NCBI RefSeq assembly: GCF_029892515.1
Contig: NZ_JARXVF010000004.1
Span: forward strand, 62,001-126,000
Direction of reading: 5' to 3'
From: Pseudaminobacter soli (ex Li et al. 2025)
GTDB lineage: Bacteria > Pseudomonadota > Alphaproteobacteria > Rhizobiales > Rhizobiaceae
Length of the DNA stretch: 64,000 nucleotides
The notes beneath the pieces were generated by a model, which searched no databases, was not told the DNA's origin, and saw nothing but the letters and a program-made list of their open reading frames with translations. Of the stretch, positions 8,532 through 16,686 are shown piece by piece. Each line of letters begins with the position of its first letter. Positions within the stretch are counted from its first letter, which is position 1. The position numbers and the translations under genes were made by a program.

Positions 8532-10229
8532 ATGAAAAACTGGTCGAAGAAGCGCGCAGGCGGCGCGGTCGCCTGCGTATTTGCCATGCTGGCTGGAACC
8601 ATTTCGGCCGCGTCGGCTCAGGAAGCAAAGACACGGACCCCGGTCACGCAAGAGATGCTGAACAAGGCTGCGAGTGACGGCAACAACTTCCTCCATACAA
8701 ATGCGAACTATAACCAGACCCGTTACTACCCCAATCAGCAGATCAATAAGGACAACGTCAAAGACCTGCGGCCAGCCTGGATATTCCAGACCGACATCGT
8801 CGAGACCTTGGAAACGACGCCGATCGTCGTCAACGGCGTCATGTATGTGACGACGGCATTTGATCATGTCTACGCGCTGGATGCCCGCACCGGTGAACAG
8901 ATCTGGGAATACAAGCACCCGATGGGCCCGATCACGACCTTCTGTTGCGGCCCGAACAACCGAGGCGTCGCTGTCTTGGGCGACAAGGTGTATCTGGGAA
9001 CACTTGATGGCCAACTCGTAGCGCTCAATGCCCAGAATGGATCGGTCGTCTGGAAGAAGGATGTCGCAGACCCGGCACTCGGCTACAGTGAGACGATGGC
9101 GCCGACCGCCGTCGACGGCAAGATTCTCATCGGCACCAATGGCGGGGAATACGGCATCCGCGGTTTCATGAAGGCCTATGACGCGGAGAAGGGCGACCTC
9201 CTTTGGACGTTCAACACAATTCCGGAAAAAAGCGTCGGTGTCTGGGCCACAGAGGATGCGACCGGCCGTGATCTGCATCGCGACATTGCGGCGGAAAAAG
9301 CCGCGCTCGCGAAAACGGGCGATCCATACAAGACGCTGGGCGGTGGTGTATGGCAGAACCCGGCGGTCGACCTGGAGACACGGCGCATCTACTTCGTGGT
9401 CGGCAACCCGTCCCCCGATCTGGATGGCTCGCTCCGGCCCGGAGACAACCTCTACACGGACTCGCTCGTCTCGGTGAACCTCGATACGGGCAAGTATGCC
9501 TGCCATTTCCAATACATCCCTCACGACGTGTGGGACCTCGACTCTGTCAGCCCGCCGATCATCACCCAAGTTAAGACCGACACCGGCGAGACGGTGAAAG
9601 GCATCCTGCACGGCGGCAAGACCGGGCATATCTACGTGAACAAGGCGGATGACTGCAGTCTTGTCCGCTTTTCCGAGGCCATGGTCCCCCAGGAGAACAT
9701 GTGGACGCTGCCGACGGCCAAAGGCGCTCGGATGCTTCCCGGCGCCAATGGCGGAGTGGAATGGTCGCCGATGGCGATCGACGCCGACCATTCGCTTGCA
9801 TATGCAATCAATCTGCACCAGCCGATGACGTATCAGGTGGAAAGCACACCTTATCCCGAGGGCAAGTTGTGGCTCGGCGGCGCCTTCAAGGTCATTCCCA
9901 CTGAAGAGCAGTGGGGCAACGTAACGGCGGTCGACTACAACACCGGCAAGATTCGCTGGCAGGCTAAGACCGATCAACCGATGATCGGCGGCGTGCTGGC
10001 TACCGCCGGCGGTCTGGTGTTCACAGGTGAAGGCAACGGCCTGTTCAAGGCCTATAACGCCGAGACCGGTGACGTATTGTGGAACTTCCGCGCTGGGGCC
10101 GGGGTCAACGCCCCGCCTGCCTCCTATGCGATAGACGGCGAGCAGTACATCGTCGTGGCCGCAGGCGGCAACACGCAACTGGATTACAAGCGCGGCAACG
10201 CAATCATCGCCTTCAAGCTTGCTCGATAG
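8532..10229 (+). CDS. PQQ-dependent methanol/ethanol-type dehydrogenase
   Basis: 565 aa periplasmic quinoprotein. The ATG at 8532 follows GGGAGG and starts a signal peptide ending near ASAQE (residue 31). The adjacent-Cys pair that forms the ring over PQQ in this family is FCCG (Cys138-Cys139). HDVWDLDSV (331-339) matches the active-site Asp region, and repeated W-motifs fit the eight-bladed propeller. There is no C-terminal heme domain, so it is the quinoprotein rather than quinohemoprotein type and needs an external cytochrome, which the next gene supplies. Role: oxidation of an alcohol to an aldehyde in the periplasm. No PQQ biosynthesis gene is in the window. Confidence 0.92.
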   Translation: MKNWSKKRAGGAVACVFAMLAGTISAASAQEAKTRTPVTQEMLNKAASDGNNFLHTNANYNQTRYYPNQQINKDNVKDLRPAWIFQTDIVETLETTPIVVNGVMYVTTAFDHVYALDARTGEQIWEYKHPMGPITTFCCGPNNRGVAVLGDKVYLGTLDGQLVALNAQNGSVVWKKDVADPALGYSETMAPTAVDGKILIGTNGGEYGIRGFMKAYDAEKGDLLWTFNTIPEKSVGVWATEDATGRDLHRDIAAEKAALAKTGDPYKTLGGGVWQNPAVDLETRRIYFVVGNPSPDLDGSLRPGDNLYTDSLVSVNLDTGKYACHFQYIPHDVWDLDSVSPPIITQVKTDTGETVKGILHGGKTGHIYVNKADDCSLVRFSEAMVPQENMWTLPTAKGARMLPGANGGVEWSPMAIDADHSLAYAINLHQPMTYQVESTPYPEGKLWLGGAFKVIPTEEQWGNVTAVDYNTGKIRWQAKTDQPMIGGVLATAGGLVFTGEGNGLFKAYNAETGDVLWNFRAGAGVNAPPASYAIDGEQYIVVAAGGNTQLDYKRGNAIIAFKLAR

Positions 10230-10249
10230 GCAGTTCCCCTTGCGGACAC

Positions 10250-10275
10250 AGGCGAAGCGCCTTTGCGCTTCGCCT
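10250..10275 (+). terminator. Perfect intercistronic hairpin
   Basis: AGGCGAAGCGC (10250-10260) pairs perfectly with GCGCTTCGCCT (10265-10275) around a CTTT loop. It lies between the dehydrogenase and its cytochrome and has only a weak pyrimidine tail, so it is more likely an mRNA-stabilising or attenuating element than a full terminator. Confidence 0.55.
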
Positions 10276-10303
10276 CCCTTGCGCCCACACTGGAGGAGTA
10301 GCA

Positions 10304-10903
10304 ATGCGAGCCGTTCACCCGGGAAGCATGTCCGTATTTGCGGCGGTCCTCGCCCTGTCGGTCGGCCGCCCGGCAAATGCACAACGAGCAACGCCTCCTC
10401 CGCCCGAGATCGCGGATAAAGTGCAACTATGCGCGAGTTGCCACGGCGCAGACGGAAAACCGGTCGTCGAAAAGGTGCCGATCATCTTTGGCCAGCACAT
10501 GTACTATCTTCTCACCGAGCTCAAGGATTATCGGGCGGGTCGCCGCGCCAACGAGATCATGGCTCCGATCGCCGCCAGCCTTTCCGATGACGAGATGAAG
10601 GCACTTGCGACCTATTTCGCGGCCCAGCCCTGGCCGTACTATTCGGAAGTCAGCAGCCCGGAAGACAACGCGCGCGCTAAAAGCCTGGCTGTCGAGGGTC
10701 AGTGCACCCAGTGCCACCTCGGAGGAATGGTGGGCGACAGCCGCAACCCTCGTCTCAACCACCAGAAGGCTGACTATCTGGCCCAGACGATAACCGATTT
10801 TCGGGGTGACATCCGTAAGAATGCCCCGCCCATGGCAGCGATAGTCAGGGACTGGTCCGACGCCGACATAGCTGCGATGAGCCGCTATCTCGCCGGACTC
10901 TGA
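10304..10903 (+). CDS. Diheme c-type cytochrome
   Basis: 199 aa with a signal peptide cleaved near PANAQ (residues 23-27). Two heme-c attachment motifs are visible, CASCH at 43-47 and CTQCH at 134-138, giving the two-domain layout of cytochrome c4-like proteins. The ATG at 10304 follows GGAGGAG. It lies 74 bases after the PQQ dehydrogenase, so it is the probable electron acceptor passing electrons on to a terminal oxidase. The 3' end overlaps the convergent ankyrin gene by 19 bases. Confidence 0.93.
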   Translation: MRAVHPGSMSVFAAVLALSVGRPANAQRATPPPPEIADKVQLCASCHGADGKPVVEKVPIIFGQHMYYLLTELKDYRAGRRANEIMAPIAASLSDDEMKALATYFAAQPWPYYSEVSSPEDNARAKSLAVEGQCTQCHLGGMVGDSRNPRLNHQKADYLAQTITDFRGDIRKNAPPMAAIVRDWSDADIAAMSRYLAGL

Positions 10904-11838
10904 TCGGCTGGCTGCGCCTGAAGCGCATTGAGCACGGCAGCATCCGACGTAAGATCGGCTGCCGTTTTCCCTTGCCCGTCCCTCGAGTTCCCATCAGCGC
11001 CGTGTGCCATCAGCCATCCGACCATTTCGGCGTGACCGCGCTCGGCCGCGATCATCAACGCCGAGCGCCCCCGATCGTCGACGGCATCGATGTTCGCGCC
11101 CCGAGACACCAGCAGCTCTGCCGTTGCAACGCCGTCATGCGCGGCGACGATATTGGGGTAGCCGGCGGCCCACATTAGTGCCGTCAGCTTGTGTGAATAC
11201 TCCCTATTCACGTCAGCGCCAGCATCGAGCAGCATCCGCACGATCGGCGTCAGCCCCTTCGCCGCAGCATAGACGAGCGGACCTTTGCCGGTCCCGTCCG
11301 GCTCGTTCGGATCAGAGCCCTGATCCAGCAGGACGCGCACAAGCTGTTCATCGCCGTCGAAGGCAGCAGTGGCCAGCAAAGTCGATCCGCGTGGGGCCAG
11401 GCCGGTGGTCGAAGCTCCCCTTTCCAACAAAAGCCGCACCACGTCATGACGCTGGCGCGCAATCGCAAGCGCCAAGGCTGTCGAGCCGTCCAAATTGGCA
11501 TGATTGATGTCGGCACCCTTATCGAGGAGCAACCCGACCAGTTCCTTGTGCCCGCTTTGTGCGGCGTGAAGCAGAGCCGTGTTGGAAACGCGGTCGCGCG
11601 CGAACACCGAAGCGCCGCGGTCCAGGAGTTCCAGCGCAATCGGCGTGCAGCCCAAATCGGCTGCCCGGAACAGGAAACTGTTGAGGCGCGCGGGATTAAG
11701 TTGGCTCTCGGCCTCCGCAATGCGTCCTTGTAGCCAGCCACAGGTCAGCGGGTTGAAGTCGCTGCCCTGCCCAGCGGCTGAACCAATTTGGCTGAAGATA
11801 AGTCCACATGCGGTTGCAAGAACTACACGACCGCGCAC
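10885..11838 (-). CDS. Exported ankyrin-repeat protein
   Basis: About 317 aa. The GTG at 11838 is preferred because GGGAG lies just upstream and a signal peptide follows (VVLATACGLIFSQIGSAAG); a GTG at 11865 is the longest alternative. Roughly seven ankyrin repeats fill residues 50-300, seen as recurring LLDKGADIN-type helices. Exported ankyrin proteins next to redox enzymes are known (for example beside catalases), where they seem to help periplasmic redox proteins. Here the gene converges with the PQQ dehydrogenase-cytochrome pair. The partner is inferred from position only. Confidence 0.85.
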   Translation of the reverse strand: MRGRVVLATACGLIFSQIGSAAGQGSDFNPLTCGWLQGRIAEAESQLNPARLNSFLFRAADLGCTPIALELLDRGASVFARDRVSNTALLHAAQSGHKELVGLLLDKGADINHANLDGSTALALAIARQRHDVVRLLLERGASTTGLAPRGSTLLATAAFDGDEQLVRVLLDQGSDPNEPDGTGKGPLVYAAAKGLTPIVRMLLDAGADVNREYSHKLTALMWAAGYPNIVAAHDGVATAELLVSRGANIDAVDDRGRSALMIAAERGHAEMVGWLMAHGADGNSRDGQGKTAADLTSDAAVLNALQAQPADQSPAR

Positions 11839-12044
11839 AGTACGCTCCCATGAACTCTTGGCCACCTCAAATATAGATGAAGTTGGGCTGCTTGTCCGGG
11901 TTCATTTACTGCGGATCGACGATTCCCATCGTGACATAGCTCCCTACCCCGAAAACCAACCTGGGCCGCTAGAGTGATGGAACAGAGGTTGGTATTATTC
12001 ATTCCACAGACAGGGGATGGAGAGGGCTGACGAGGAGAAAGCCC

Positions 12045-12569
12045 ATGACCCTGAAACAAGCTTTCATCAGCATCTTGACGGCCACATGCTTCACCGGAGC
12101 CGCCATGCTCGTGCCAATAGCTGCCAACGCTCAGGATTCTAAGGTGAAGGCAGCCATGGAGCTCTTGCAGGAAAAGGCAAGCAAACTCGGATCGCCCAAG
12201 ATAGAGGGAACTGACGCCGTCGCCGGAAAGGAGGTGCCGGCCATCTATTTCGGATCGACCAAGATGAACAACAACTTCGCTTTGGTTGACGACGTCGTGA
12301 AGGAAGCCGGCGGTACCGCGACAATTTTCGTGAAAAGCGGTGATGATTATGTTCGGGTCGCCACGAACGTAAAGAAGGACGATGGGTCGCGGGCGATCGG
12401 GACAGTCCTGGACCCAAAGGGAAAAGCGATCGAGTCCATCAAGAAGGGTGAGGCCTTCTATGGGGAGGTCGATATTCTCGGCAAACCCTATGTCACAGGA
12501 TACGACCCGATAAAGGATGCGGAAAAACACGTGATCGGCATCTACTACGTGGGCTATTTGAAGAAGTAG
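12045..12569 (+). CDS. Secreted single Cache-domain protein
   Basis: 174 aa with a signal peptide ending near NAQDS (about residues 28-32) and GAGGAG upstream of the start. The mature part has the Cache pattern: VKSGDDYVRVATNVKKDDGSRAIGT, then GEAFYGEVDILGKPYVTGYDPI, ending in IGIYYVGY. Cache domains bind small ligands and usually sit in receptors, but here there is no transmembrane anchor or signalling domain, so it should be a free periplasmic ligand-binding protein. Such stand-alone proteins often occur with sensor genes, but none is adjacent here. Confidence 0.85.
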   Translation: MTLKQAFISILTATCFTGAAMLVPIAANAQDSKVKAAMELLQEKASKLGSPKIEGTDAVAGKEVPAIYFGSTKMNNNFALVDDVVKEAGGTATIFVKSGDDYVRVATNVKKDDGSRAIGTVLDPKGKAIESIKKGEAFYGEVDILGKPYVTGYDPIKDAEKHVIGIYYVGYLKK

Positions 12570-12632
12570 CCACTTTCGACGGCTCAATCCCTCACCGTTC
12601 CAGTTGGACGGTGCTGCCTGTCACTGAGGCGA

Positions 12633-12664
12633 AAGCCCACTGCCTCGTTCAAGGCGGTGGGCTT
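12633..12664 (+). terminator. Hairpin after the Cache protein gene
   Basis: AAGCCCACTGCCT (12633-12645) pairs with AGGCGGTGGGCTT (12652-12664) with one G-U-type wobble and a 6-base loop. There is no T tract. It could terminate the Cache gene. It also marks the left border of the decayed transposon zone, so a transposon-end origin cannot be excluded. Confidence 0.45.
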
Positions 12665-12713
12665 CACGCCGCGTTTGTAGGCGTGGCTGAATTTGCATAT
12701 TATCGTTGCCGGA

Positions 12714-12916
12714 CTGCTGGGCGATCAGATGAAGCGCCCCAAGGGGTTGGAGACTGAGACCGCCCGGCTTCGGCGGACGGGACTTGTATTGACCCCGTTA
12801 TCAAGGAATCGGATGTGTCCCAACGGCGGACATGCCGGGTTCTCGGCCAGCATCGTTCCACACAGCGCAAGGCCGCCACGACTTTGGACGACGAGGCGGC
12901 ATTCACCGCCGACATC
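12714..12916 (+). pseudogene. IS3-family transposase remnant (OrfA and OrfB pieces)
   Basis: At 12714-12776 a frame reads GDQMKRPKGLETETARLRR, closely similar to the C-terminal coiled part of IS3-family OrfA (consensus like MKRLKELEKENARLRR). At 12815-12916, in another frame, RRTCRVLGQHRSTQR and DDEAAFTADI match the start of OrfB in the same family. The DDE catalytic part is absent. The piece is therefore a short scar spanning the OrfA/OrfB junction, with internal deletion and no ability to transpose. Confidence 0.72.
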
Positions 12917-13046
12917 ACTGAATCCGACGCTAGTGCACTACTGGAAGTGGTGTACAGCAACGTCGACGCAAGGATCGTCATATTCAAAGATCTAAGGGAG
13001 GTATATTTATTCACAAACCTGACCCTCTTTGAATGTTTATTCGGCG

Positions 13047-13421
13047 TCATTGTGCGCGCGCCCGAAATATAATTGCCGCGAACATTAATATTCCCGCAAA
13101 CACCACCAGAGATGATACTGCCACTACAGGCTCCAATGACTGGTTCCCACTCAATAAAAGGTAGAGAGATGGCAACATCACAATCAAACCGCCCGTGTAT
13201 ACGTAGTATTGCATCTTCGCCAAGCGTGTCTCGGCTCCATGCGGATTGAGCGCGTGAAATGTCCCGAATATAGCCATCGTCGCCCAACCAAGCAGGTTGG
13301 TATGTGCGTGCGCGCCAGCTGCCACATACTCATGGGAAATTGACATCTTTAGGCCGACAACAACCCCCGCCAAAAGAAAACACATTGCTGTTATAAAGTA
13401 TTGTCTTGCAATTTTAGGCAT
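13047..13421 (-). CDS. Small four-helix membrane protein, heme-copper-oxidase subunit I-like
   Basis: 124 aa from the ATG at 13421, which has GGGGGG 4-10 bases upstream. Four hydrophobic segments are visible. The second contains AHAHTNLLGWATMAIFG, resembling the His-containing helix of cbb3-type oxidase subunit I, so such proteins are often labelled cytochrome-c oxidase although they are far too short for one. The His residues could bind heme or metal. It stands alone between decayed transposon pieces and has a lower GC content than the flanks. Confidence 0.72.
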   Translation of the reverse strand: MPKIARQYFITAMCFLLAGVVVGLKMSISHEYVAAGAHAHTNLLGWATMAIFGTFHALNPHGAETRLAKMQYYVYTGGLIVMLPSLYLLLSGNQSLEPVVAVSSLVVFAGILMFAAIIFRARAQ

Positions 13422-13821
13422 ATTCCCCCCTGAATAAGTTACACGTAAAGAACAATAAGCGATGATTTTATTTAACTCGCACCTGAGAACGCTAGTGCGT
13501 TGAATTCGAATACTCGTTTCGCATGCCGGGTATTTACTGTCACGGCCTTGCACGCCACATTGGGACTCACTGTCATGAAAATGAGACGGACAGTCATGAT
13601 GTCCCAAGCCGAGCACTCGGGTGGTCGACCCCTTGCGCGTACGGAGCCGACGCACTCCACGCGCTCAAGGCTGGCCGGGTCTACAGGTTATGATCAGGGC
13701 GCGAGACGAGTTGGAGCGGCGGCGACTTGGCCGCCTTTCGTGCTTTCAAACATTGATGAGGCACGATGGAAGAAGAGAACCGGGTGTATTTTCTATCTTC
13801 AATCAGAGTAGAGAAGTCCCA
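13422..13821. other. Low-GC intergenic stretch with repeat copy A
   Basis: No gene supported. It carries the first member of a diverged 43-base repeat (13556-13598) and the upstream region of the small membrane-protein gene. Short frames on both strands look random. Confidence 0.4.
13556..13598 (+). repeat. Diverged 43-base repeat, copy A
   Basis: This stretch matches 15108-15150 at 35 of 43 positions by hand alignment. Shared blocks include CACATTGGGAC, GTCATGAA and ATGAGACG. The tandem GTCATGA units resemble the repeated ends of IS21-type elements, which is a tentative identification. Confidence 0.6.
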
Positions 13822-14913
13822 TTACAATTGGGTATTTTGTTTTTCCTTCGGCTCTAATTCTCTTGCCTGGGCATCGGCGAGCCAGGCTTCTGCTGTGGAG
13901 CGCTTGGTCCGCGCGTTGTTCTTGGCCCAATTCAAATATAGTGACGTGCCCTGCGAGCGCATTGCCAATCCCATAGCCGCGCGCGGGCTCATTTCATATC
14001 GCTTCCGAAACGCACGACTGAAATGGGCTTCACTACGAAACCCATGTTGATGAGCGATGGCTGATACTTTCAGCTTGCCTGCGGATCTGATGATTATCTG
14101 AAGGCTGGCTGCAAGTCGTTCGCCGAGCAACCATCGTTGTACACCGCCATGGGGTTCAAACGAACGAAACAGTTTCGATCGTGAAACGCCCAATGCGAGC
14201 ATAATATCATCTAGGCCAAAGTCTGGATCAGACATTCTTTTAAGGGCAAGCCGATGCGCGCGGTCCATGAACGAGCCATCGTCACGCTCTTTTCTGGGTG
14301 CCGGATCAGGAAAGGTGGTCGCGGCTAGCCGTAGAATGCCATCAACGACCGACTGCGCCTGGTCAACGCTGAGCCCATCTATATGATCGACAAGGGCTCT
14401 CATCTGGATTCCAAGAAGGTTGCCGGCGCTGCTGCTTTCAGACACAACGATGCCATGGACATTGCCTTGCAGACCGGATGGTGCGCTGGTCCTGTCGAAT
14501 GTCAGCGTTATTCCCTCGTAGCCGGACGTAAGAGATTCATAGGGCAGGGAATAGTCGACGGCGACGATGTCTCCTGGAACATGTTTTCGCCTACGTCCGT
14601 CATAGTCGCTCAGTACGCTGCCGGCGGTTAGGAGATAGAGCGACATCTGAGAGATCGGCCGGTCATCAATGACCTGCTGTGATCGAGACATCGACATCGC
14701 CGACCCACCGTTAACCTGTATGAAGGCCTCGGGAAGCTGCCAAGTGCAGCCATGAAAGTCGAACAATGCCGGGTCTAAGTCGGCCGGTATTGCACAGTCA
14801 ACCAATCTGCCGAGTGCAGTTTTCCAAGCGTTGAAGCAATCAATTCCAGGGGGAAAGGGCCAAACAATACCGCGGGTCGCGCGCGGCTGTGGGTCGGAGT
14901 TGGCTGTCGACAT
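13822..14913 (-). CDS. AraC family transcriptional regulator
   Basis: 363 aa. The C-terminal 110 residues hold the double HTH of AraC/XylS proteins (LDDIMLALGVSRSKLFRSF, then VSAIAHQHGFRSEAHFSRAF). The N-terminal 220 residues resemble the cupin-like ligand-binding domain of the AraC-type regulators known from rhizobia. It lies between the two repeat copies with no adjacent partner gene, so its target is unknown. GC is lower than in the surrounding operons, consistent with arrival on a mobile element. Confidence 0.88.
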   Translation of the reverse strand: MSTANSDPQPRATRGIVWPFPPGIDCFNAWKTALGRLVDCAIPADLDPALFDFHGCTWQLPEAFIQVNGGSAMSMSRSQQVIDDRPISQMSLYLLTAGSVLSDYDGRRRKHVPGDIVAVDYSLPYESLTSGYEGITLTFDRTSAPSGLQGNVHGIVVSESSSAGNLLGIQMRALVDHIDGLSVDQAQSVVDGILRLAATTFPDPAPRKERDDGSFMDRAHRLALKRMSDPDFGLDDIMLALGVSRSKLFRSFEPHGGVQRWLLGERLAASLQIIIRSAGKLKVSAIAHQHGFRSEAHFSRAFRKRYEMSPRAAMGLAMRSQGTSLYLNWAKNNARTKRSTAEAWLADAQARELEPKEKQNTQL

Positions 14914-15196
14914 CAGTTACCGCCCGATAATTTGTTCTGTTCCCACGAACAGGCCAATTCGATCATCGCAGCATAGTTGGGTAAATCGTCTGGAAGTCTA
15001 GGCACAACAATCATTTTGTGGCGTCGCGTTGGCTGCCCAGCAGAACGTTCGGTGAATTGCTGCAGCGGATTTGACACGGCCAAATCGTGCCGTCATTGCC
15101 CCATAGTCACATTGGGACGCCCAGTCATGAAGATGAGACGTGCGGTCAAGGGATCAGCACTGGATGACGGCGCGCGAGCCGGTCGCCGCGGCCGCG
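14914..15196. other. Intergenic stretch with repeat copy B
   Basis: Upstream region of the AraC gene. It contains repeat copy B and no supported gene. Confidence 0.4.
15108..15150 (+). repeat. Diverged 43-base repeat, copy B
   Basis: Second copy of the repeat at 13556-13598, in the same orientation (35 of 43 bases shared). The two copies bracket the AraC regulator gene at a distance of about 1.55 kb. Confidence 0.6.
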
Positions 15197-15393
15197 ATGC
15201 GCACCTATGCTGAGGAGACGAACGGCTCGAAAGCCAATGCCGATGCCTGGCGTGCCGAGCCGACCAAGGAGAGATCCGGGGCATGGTTGAGGCCATCAAG
15301 GCCGGCATATTTCGCACCAGAATCCAGACCGAGATCGGTGCACTCGTGGCACGCACGGAAGAGCTGACAGGCCTCCCCGCCGTTACCCCGGTG
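15197..15393 (+). pseudogene. Serine-recombinase C-terminal remnant, frameshifted
   Basis: One frame at 15197-15271 reads RTYAEETN and ADAWRAE, and after a one-base frame change near 15270 the next reads IRGMVEAIKAGIF and LVARTEELTGLPA (15274-15393). Together these match the C-terminal coiled-coil tail of large serine recombinases (resolvase/invertase family with zinc ribbon). The catalytic and zinc-ribbon parts are missing. It ends three bases from the stop of the convergent glycosyltransferase gene. Confidence 0.68.
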
Positions 15394-15396
15394 AGG

Positions 15397-16686
15397 TCAT
15401 GTCCGCAACAGAGAGAGGATCGCTTCAGCGGCCGCTTCCGTTCCGGGTTTCAACGCCATATCGATTGCATTTTTCTTCAGGCGGGCACGCATCACATCGT
15501 CGGCCAGAAGGCCGATAATGGTTCGCTCCAGCACTTCCTCGGTCCATCCATCGCGGCTGAGGTGGCTGCCGACGCCAGTCTCCTCGGCGCGTCGCGCATT
15601 ATCGTGCCCGTCCCAGCAGTAGGGTATGATCAGCGAGGGCACACCGAAGCGCAGCGCTTCGCAGAAACTGTTGTTTCCGCCGTGATGAATGAACAGGTCG
15701 GACTTCGCCACCACCGAAGGCTGCGGAAACCATGAGTCCAGATGGACATTGTCGGGGACCGCGCGATAAGCGTCGCGCAGGCCGCCTACATTGACGAGGA
15801 ACCGTGCCGGCAGCCGATCGAAGACGGCCAGCATGCGCTCGATCAGGCCGACATCCATAGCGCCGAGGCTACCGAAGCTGAGATAGACCAGCGGCCCGCC
15901 ATTGCGCGGAAAGACTGGCACCTCGAAGGGCCCTTCGGAACGGACGCATCCTTCGAGATAGATGAAACGCTCCGGGTCGAGCGGCGCGGCGCGTTCGCGG
16001 CGCACGATCGACGGCGTCAGCAGCAGGTTGAGATCGGGCGAGGCCTCGAGAAACGATCCCTTCGGCAAGGGAGGCAGTCCGGCATCGGCGCGCAGCTTAT
16101 TGAACCGCTCGTGCGCGGGGGCAACAGCCGCCAGATAACGCGCCTCGAAGGCAGCGCGGCCGGCGTCGTCTGCCGCAAGGCCGGACAGATAGGGCGGCAC
16201 GCGGGCATCGGGGAGCTCGGTCTCGGCGCAGGAGACGACACGCACCCAGGGACATCCCGAGGCGGCGATCGCAGGAAACATGACGACATTGTCGAGCACC
16301 ACTGCATCCGGCTTCAGCTGCGCCAGCAATTGCCTGAGCGGCGCCTCGGCACTGACCGCTGTGTCGACGATCGCCTGCCATGTCGGCGCGACATAGGTTT
16401 CGAGCTGGTCGGCCGGACTCAGCCGGAAATGAGGCAAATGGGTGCGCACGAAGGCTTGCCAGTAGCTCTGGCGTTCGCTGACGCTCAGTGGGTCTTTAGT
16501 CGGCAACTGGTGTTCCTGGAATCCATAGTCGGCGAACACCCCGGTGAAGCCGGCATGGCAGATGAACACCGGCCGCGCGCCACGGGCACGCAGCGCCTGC
16601 GCGATGCCGACGCAATTCAGCGCCGCGCCAAAGCTCGCTTCGGGAAACAGCACGATGGTCGGGTTTGCCTTGCGCATGGTCCTCAT
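15397..16686 (-). CDS. Glycosyltransferase, MGT/GT1-like (paralog 1)
   Basis: About 429 aa. The start is ATG at 16686, which shares one base with the stop of the regulator gene; a TTG one codon earlier is possible. The C-terminal half carries the nucleotide-sugar motif HHGGNNSFCEALRFG around residue 335, followed by PYCWDGHDN, as in GT-B fold macrolide or flavonoid glycosyltransferases. The N-terminal half starts with FPEASFGAALNCVGIAQAL, nearly the same pattern as the second glycosyltransferase at 21728. No signal peptide, so it is cytoplasmic. It is cotranscribed with the GntR regulator. Acceptor and sugar are unknown. Confidence 0.88.
   Translation of the reverse strand: MRTMRKANPTIVLFPEASFGAALNCVGIAQALRARGARPVFICHAGFTGVFADYGFQEHQLPTKDPLSVSERQSYWQAFVRTHLPHFRLSPADQLETYVAPTWQAIVDTAVSAEAPLRQLLAQLKPDAVVLDNVVMFPAIAASGCPWVRVVSCAETELPDARVPPYLSGLAADDAGRAAFEARYLAAVAPAHERFNKLRADAGLPPLPKGSFLEASPDLNLLLTPSIVRRERAAPLDPERFIYLEGCVRSEGPFEVPVFPRNGGPLVYLSFGSLGAMDVGLIERMLAVFDRLPARFLVNVGGLRDAYRAVPDNVHLDSWFPQPSVVAKSDLFIHHGGNNSFCEALRFGVPSLIIPYCWDGHDNARRAEETGVGSHLSRDGWTEEVLERTIIGLLADDVMRARLKKNAIDMALKPGTEAAAEAILSLLRT

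Noticed and set aside
8502-10391. 629-residue open frame antisense to the PQQ dehydrogenase and cytochrome
   Set aside because: It mirrors the codon pattern of the high-GC dehydrogenase gene, has no family similarity and no ribosome site.
12633-12664. Hairpin as the end of an IS200/IS605-type element
   Set aside because: The stem resembles such ends superficially, but no TnpA or TnpB sequence lies next to it; a gene terminator is simpler.
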